Source: CAVDAL01 sp963606965
GTDB taxonomy: Bacteria; Actinomycetota; Coriobacteriia; Coriobacteriales; QAMH01
Assembly: GCA_963606965.1 (NCBI GenBank)
Contig: CAVDAL010000013.1
Coordinates: 1-7,462, forward strand
Reading direction: 5' to 3'
Length of the DNA: 7,462 nt
Made by a program: the position numbers and the translations under genes
The notes under the pieces: generated by a model
Seen by the model: the letters and a program-made list of their open reading frames with translations, nothing else
The model's database searches: none
What the model was told of the DNA's origin: nothing
Part shown: piece by piece, positions 5,214 to 7,462 of the stretch
Numbering within the stretch: position 1 is the first letter of the stretch
Layout of the letters: each line of letters opens with the position of its first letter

Positions 5214-6428
5214 ATGAGTACTACCGCAAAAAGTGGACTGAAAGCAAAGATTGGCATATGCCTTCTTATGATGGTTATGTTCACACAGAGTCTTGTTTCG
5301 CCAGGTTTGTCGGCGATGCAGGCCTCATTCCCAACTGCTCCAACTGAGCTTGTTCAAATGCTCAGCACTATAGCAACTTTGTTTAGCGCAGCATCAATTC
5401 TTGTTGCTCCAGGCGTCCGTAAAATTGGCTACAAGAAAATGAGCATTTTGACAGTTGTTCTTATGTTCATTGGCGCTTTGGGAGTTGCAGTAATTGGTTC
5501 TGCAAGTTTCTGGGGTGTATTTGTAGCTCGCATCATCTATGGCATTGGCTATGGTTTTGCTTTTGCTCTTTGTGTTGCATATTGTGCAGCATTATTTGAC
5601 GGCAAAACACGCTCAGTCATGTTTGGTGTTATGACTGGCGCAGGCGGCATTTGCTCAATGATTTTCAGCTTAGTTGCTGGCGTTCTTTCTGTAATTGACT
5701 GGACATATTCATTCTGGTTCATGACTGCATTTATCGTTGTTTTTGGCGCTATTGCACTATTCATGCTTCCAGAACCAGACAAGCAGGAAGAAGCTGCTGA
5801 TAAAGATGCTAAAGCAGATGCTCCAAAGAAGGGCTTCTCTGCAACATTTATCATCATGATTATCTTATGCATGTTTGGTATTGCAGCATTCACGTCATTC
5901 ATGAACAATGGCGCTATGGTTATTATTGACGCAGGTCTTGGTGAACCAGCTGTTGTTGGTACTGTATTTTCAGCTATGGGCGCTGGCATGCTTGTTGGCG
6001 GCTTTGTTTATGGCCCTGTCAAGATGCTCTTTAAGCGTTTTACACATCCTTTGATTTTGTTCTTATTTGCACTTGCATTTGTTGGATTCCTTAACATCAC
6101 AAGCATTCCACTGTTTGCTGCATGCGCATTTGTATTCGGCTTTGCATTTGGTATGTTAAACCCTTGCTGGCAAGATATCTTGCTCGACAAAGCTCCAGGA
6201 AAAGGGGACATGGTTTCTTCAATCTTTGTCGCTACACAGGGCATTGGTCAGTTCTTCAGCCCAGCTGTTCTTGGTGGCATCGCTACTTTGGTTGGATTCA
6301 CAGGTGTTTACTATCAATGGCAACTCGTTACGCCATTCCTTATCGCAGCATTTGTGATTGTTCTTGTTCTTAATATTGTGAATAAAAAAGGCAAGACTGT
6401 AGCTGCTGAAGAAGCAACTGAAGAATAA
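5214..6428 (+). CDS. Major facilitator superfamily transporter, 12 membrane helices
   Basis: The 404-residue protein has about twelve hydrophobic segments in two six-helix halves (about 12-185 and 209-390). They are joined by a charged, Lys/Asp/Glu-rich cytoplasmic loop (about 186-208), and the tail is acidic. Between helices 2 and 3, PGVRKIGYKK (66-75) corresponds to the conserved MFS loop. It has no binding-protein partner, so it is a secondary carrier. The start is fixed by AAGGAGG (5201-5207), 6 nt upstream. It lies 123 bp after the FeS subunit, behind two hairpins, with a strong terminator 38 bp after its stop. It is therefore the last gene of the operon. The context suggests import of the enzyme substrate or export of its product, but direction and substrate cannot be read from the sequence. 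Confidence 0.9.
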   Translation: MSTTAKSGLKAKIGICLLMMVMFTQSLVSPGLSAMQASFPTAPTELVQMLSTIATLFSAASILVAPGVRKIGYKKMSILTVVLMFIGALGVAVIGSASFWGVFVARIIYGIGYGFAFALCVAYCAALFDGKTRSVMFGVMTGAGGICSMIFSLVAGVLSVIDWTYSFWFMTAFIVVFGAIALFMLPEPDKQEEAADKDAKADAPKKGFSATFIIMIILCMFGIAAFTSFMNNGAMVIIDAGLGEPAVVGTVFSAMGAGMLVGGFVYGPVKMLFKRFTHPLILFLFALAFVGFLNITSIPLFAACAFVFGFAFGMLNPCWQDILLDKAPGKGDMVSSIFVATQGIGQFFSPAVLGGIATLVGFTGVYYQWQLVTPFLIAAFVIVLVLNIVNKKGKTVAAEEATEE

Positions 6429-6453
6429 AAAATAATTGGATTATAGAACAAAT

Positions 6454-6551
6454 GTGTGTCCGATTTCGGGCGTTGACGCAGGTCAGCGCCCGTTTTTAAT
6501 GAAAAAATTCATTTCAAGCGAATTCTTCACTCGGACAAAAAGTGTGTCCGA
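6454..6551. repeat. 10-bp direct repeat GTGTGTCCGA flanking the operon terminator, with an inverted copy
   Basis: GTGTGTCCGA occurs at 6454-6463 and 6542-6551. TCGGACA at 6531-6537 is the reverse complement of the 7-bp end of the second copy (6545-6551), so 6531-6551 can form a 7-bp stem with a 7-nt loop. The copies lie between the transporter stop and the transposase remnant. They may be terminal repeat sequence of the insertion element or of a second related insertion. No matching right-end copy is visible in the window. Confidence 0.4.
6467..6497 (+). terminator. Intrinsic terminator of the oxidoreductase-transporter operon
   Basis: The arms 6467-6477 (CGGGCGTTGAC) and 6482-6492 (GTCAGCGCCCG) form an 11-bp stem with one G-U pair and the loop GCAG. 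Five T residues follow directly (6493-6497). It starts 38 bp after the transporter stop and is the best intrinsic terminator in the window. Confidence 0.9.
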
Positions 6552-7311
6552 AAATGAATAAAACCGCAGGTAGGATATGCTAAATCCCATAAAAAATTCG
6601 ATTTTTTTGGGAGGCAGCGTGAAAAGCTCAATATGTCCAACTTATGGTTTAAAAATGAAAAGAAATGGAAAGACTTCAGCTGGCACTCAAAGGTGGCGCT
6701 GCAAAGAGTGTGGATCAAGCTCTTCACATCATCATGACATGGAAGCTAGAAACCTTGCAGCTTTTGTATTTTGGTTGCTTTCTAAGAAAACACAAAAAGA
6801 CATGCCAGGTAATGGCAGAACATTTAGACGCATGGCTGCAAAATTTTGGAAGATATGGCCAATGCCTGAAATTGTTGATGAAATACATAGAGTTATTTTT
6901 GTTGATGGAATCTGGATAGCTAAAGATCTTGTCGTGTTAATTGTTTACAGTGAAAAGCATGTCTTATCTTGGTACTTAGCAAGGTCTGAAAATTCTCTTG
7001 CATGGCGAGCGCTATTATCTCGAATTGCTCCTTCCGATATGGTTGTTACAGATGGTGGCACAGGTTTTGCAAAAGCTGTAAGAGCTGAATGGCCAACCAC
7101 AAAAGTGCAAAAGTGCATATTTCATGCATTCTGCCAAGTAAGGCTATACAACTACGCATCCAAGGCTACAAGCAGGTATAGAGCTTTATGCTTTAGCAAA
7201 GGAATTACTAAATATAAAAACGCTTAAAGAAGCTGACTGGTGGACAGAAAGATTTTGCAATGGTGCGAACATCACAGCGTTCAGCTGATGATATCAAAAA
7301 ATAATTGGTGA
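6542..7311 (+). mobile_element. Truncated remnant of an IS1249-like (IS256-related) insertion sequence
   Basis: The region contains a broken transposase of IS1249 type. The left bound is set at the GTGTGTCCGA repeat that may be part of the terminal repeat. The right bound is where recognisable transposase sequence stops. No matching terminal inverted repeat or target duplication is visible on the right, and the last third of a full-length transposase (about 390 residues, from memory) is missing. The true element edges are therefore unknown. Confidence 0.55.
6619..7311 (+). pseudogene. IS1249-like transposase, broken by two frameshifts and truncated at the C-terminus
   Basis: The best start is GTG 6619 (GGGAGG at 6609-6614, 4 nt away). 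An in-frame ATG at 6577 would add 14 residues with no family resemblance. The N-terminal zinc ribbon reads C-P-T-Y then C-K-E-C, so one cysteine has become tyrosine (codon TAT, 6643-6645). RTFRRMAAKFWKIWPMPEIV and VIFVDG are typical of IS1249. Two catalytic Asp are visible: VIFVD-G (Asp codon 6904-6906) and VVTD-GG (7051-7053). Near 7150 the similarity jumps one frame (TTHPRLQAGIELYALAKELL from 7151), while the original frame stops at 7225-7227. Near 7255 it jumps back (WCEHHSVQL from 7261) and ends at TGA 7309-7311. The region with the catalytic Glu is absent, so it should be inactive. Confidence 0.82.
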
Positions 7312-7330
7312 AAAAGTCCAGCTGCATGTA

Positions 7331-7357
7331 AAGGCGCTCTGTTTGCAGAGCGCCTTT
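7331..7357. terminator. Perfect 11-bp hairpin terminator after the transposase remnant, possibly bidirectional
   Basis: AAGGCGCTCTG (7331-7341) and CAGAGCGCCTT (7346-7356) pair perfectly around a 4-nt loop (7342-7345). On the + strand a T-rich run follows (TTTATTATTT from 7355). On the - strand the tract is only TTTA, so the + direction is better. It may stop transcription from the remnant, or from a convergent gene beyond the right edge. Confidence 0.7.
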
Positions 7358-7431
7358 ATTATTTCCCCACATAGCAAGTGTTGCGCCTTGTGACCAAGCT
7401 TTCCACTGAAAATCGGCACAATCGTCCGCGC

Positions 7432-7449
7432 CCCCCAAATCCCCCAAAT
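7432..7449. repeat. Two 9-bp tandem copies of CCCCCAAAT near the right edge
   Basis: CCCCCAAAT occurs at 7432-7440 and 7441-7449, preceded by one more C. The G-rich complement is unusual in this AT-rich window. The surrounding 7358-7462 holds no gene I can support. Both strands have short open frames cut by the window edge, without convincing protein character or a ribosome binding site. Confidence 0.4.
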
Positions 7450-7462
7450 ATCACCCATATGT

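Noticed and set aside
5549..5989. 146-codon - strand open frame inside the transporter gene
   Set aside because: It is antisense to a clear MFS coding sequence and arises from its codon pattern. It has no ribosome binding site or family features.
6577..6618. Upstream ATG as the transposase start
   Set aside because: The extra 14 residues do not resemble IS1249 proteins, while GTG 6619 has a better ribosome binding site and puts the zinc ribbon at the usual N-terminal place. The ATG cannot be fully excluded because a weak AGGTAGG precedes it.
7140..7260. Programmed ribosomal frameshift in the transposase
   Set aside because: There are two separate frame changes plus a lost C-terminus and a mutated zinc ligand, and no clear slippery sequence was found at either site. 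Decay is the simpler reading.
7208..7447. 79-codon open frame on the - strand crossing the hairpin terminator
   Set aside because: It reads straight through the perfect terminator stem and antisense to the transposase remnant, starts at a TTG with no clear ribosome binding site, and has no recognisable family character.
7363..7462. Open - strand frame entering from the right edge and stopping just before the hairpin
   Set aside because: It is only about 33 codons and low-complexity at the G-rich repeat; other - strand frames are open there too. The position before a terminator is suggestive but not enough to call a gene.

Overview
The window looks like an accessory metabolic locus from a low-GC anaerobe, most likely a gut or host-associated actinobacterium of the Eggerthellales/Coriobacteriia type. 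The taxonomic guess rests on gene style, not on a marker. It uses the combination of a LuxR-type DNA-binding domain fused to a 12-helix membrane domain, a cytoplasmic molybdopterin oxidoreductase with a PPGCH-type N-terminus, a very short two-cluster ferredoxin subunit, an MFS transporter, and an IS1249-like transposase remnant. All supported genes are on the + strand.

Layout. Positions 1-317 hold the C-terminal end of an unrecognised acidic, soluble protein. A well-formed promoter (330-359) precedes a membrane-bound LuxR-type regulator (392-1933). The gap 1934-2105 holds four TAGTACTA-like boxes repeating exactly every 14 bp, followed by a leader that can fold over the ribosome binding site. 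Next come an 869-residue Mo-bisMGD oxidoreductase (2106-4715), an 118-residue electron-transfer subunit (4734-5090, 18 bp downstream), a leader with two hairpins (5109-5207), and an MFS transporter (5214-6428). A strong intrinsic terminator (6467-6497) closes the unit. The right end is a decayed IS1249-like element (about 6542-7311) with two frameshifts, a lost C-terminus and a lost zinc ligand, then a hairpin terminator (7331-7357) and about 100 bp without a supported gene.

How the parts may work together (inference). The MFS protein would move a small organic molecule. The membrane regulator would sense it, or a related signal, and act at the phased boxes. The cytoplasmic Mo enzyme would reduce or rearrange it with electrons passed through the two-cluster subunit. 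From memory of the literature, this regulator + Mo enzyme + small FeS subunit + MFS set resembles the substrate-specific catechol dehydroxylase loci of Eggerthella and Gordonibacter, a sister group to pyrogallol transhydroxylase. The substrate cannot be read from the sequence. No membrane anchor, Tat signal, maturation chaperone or cofactor gene is in the window.
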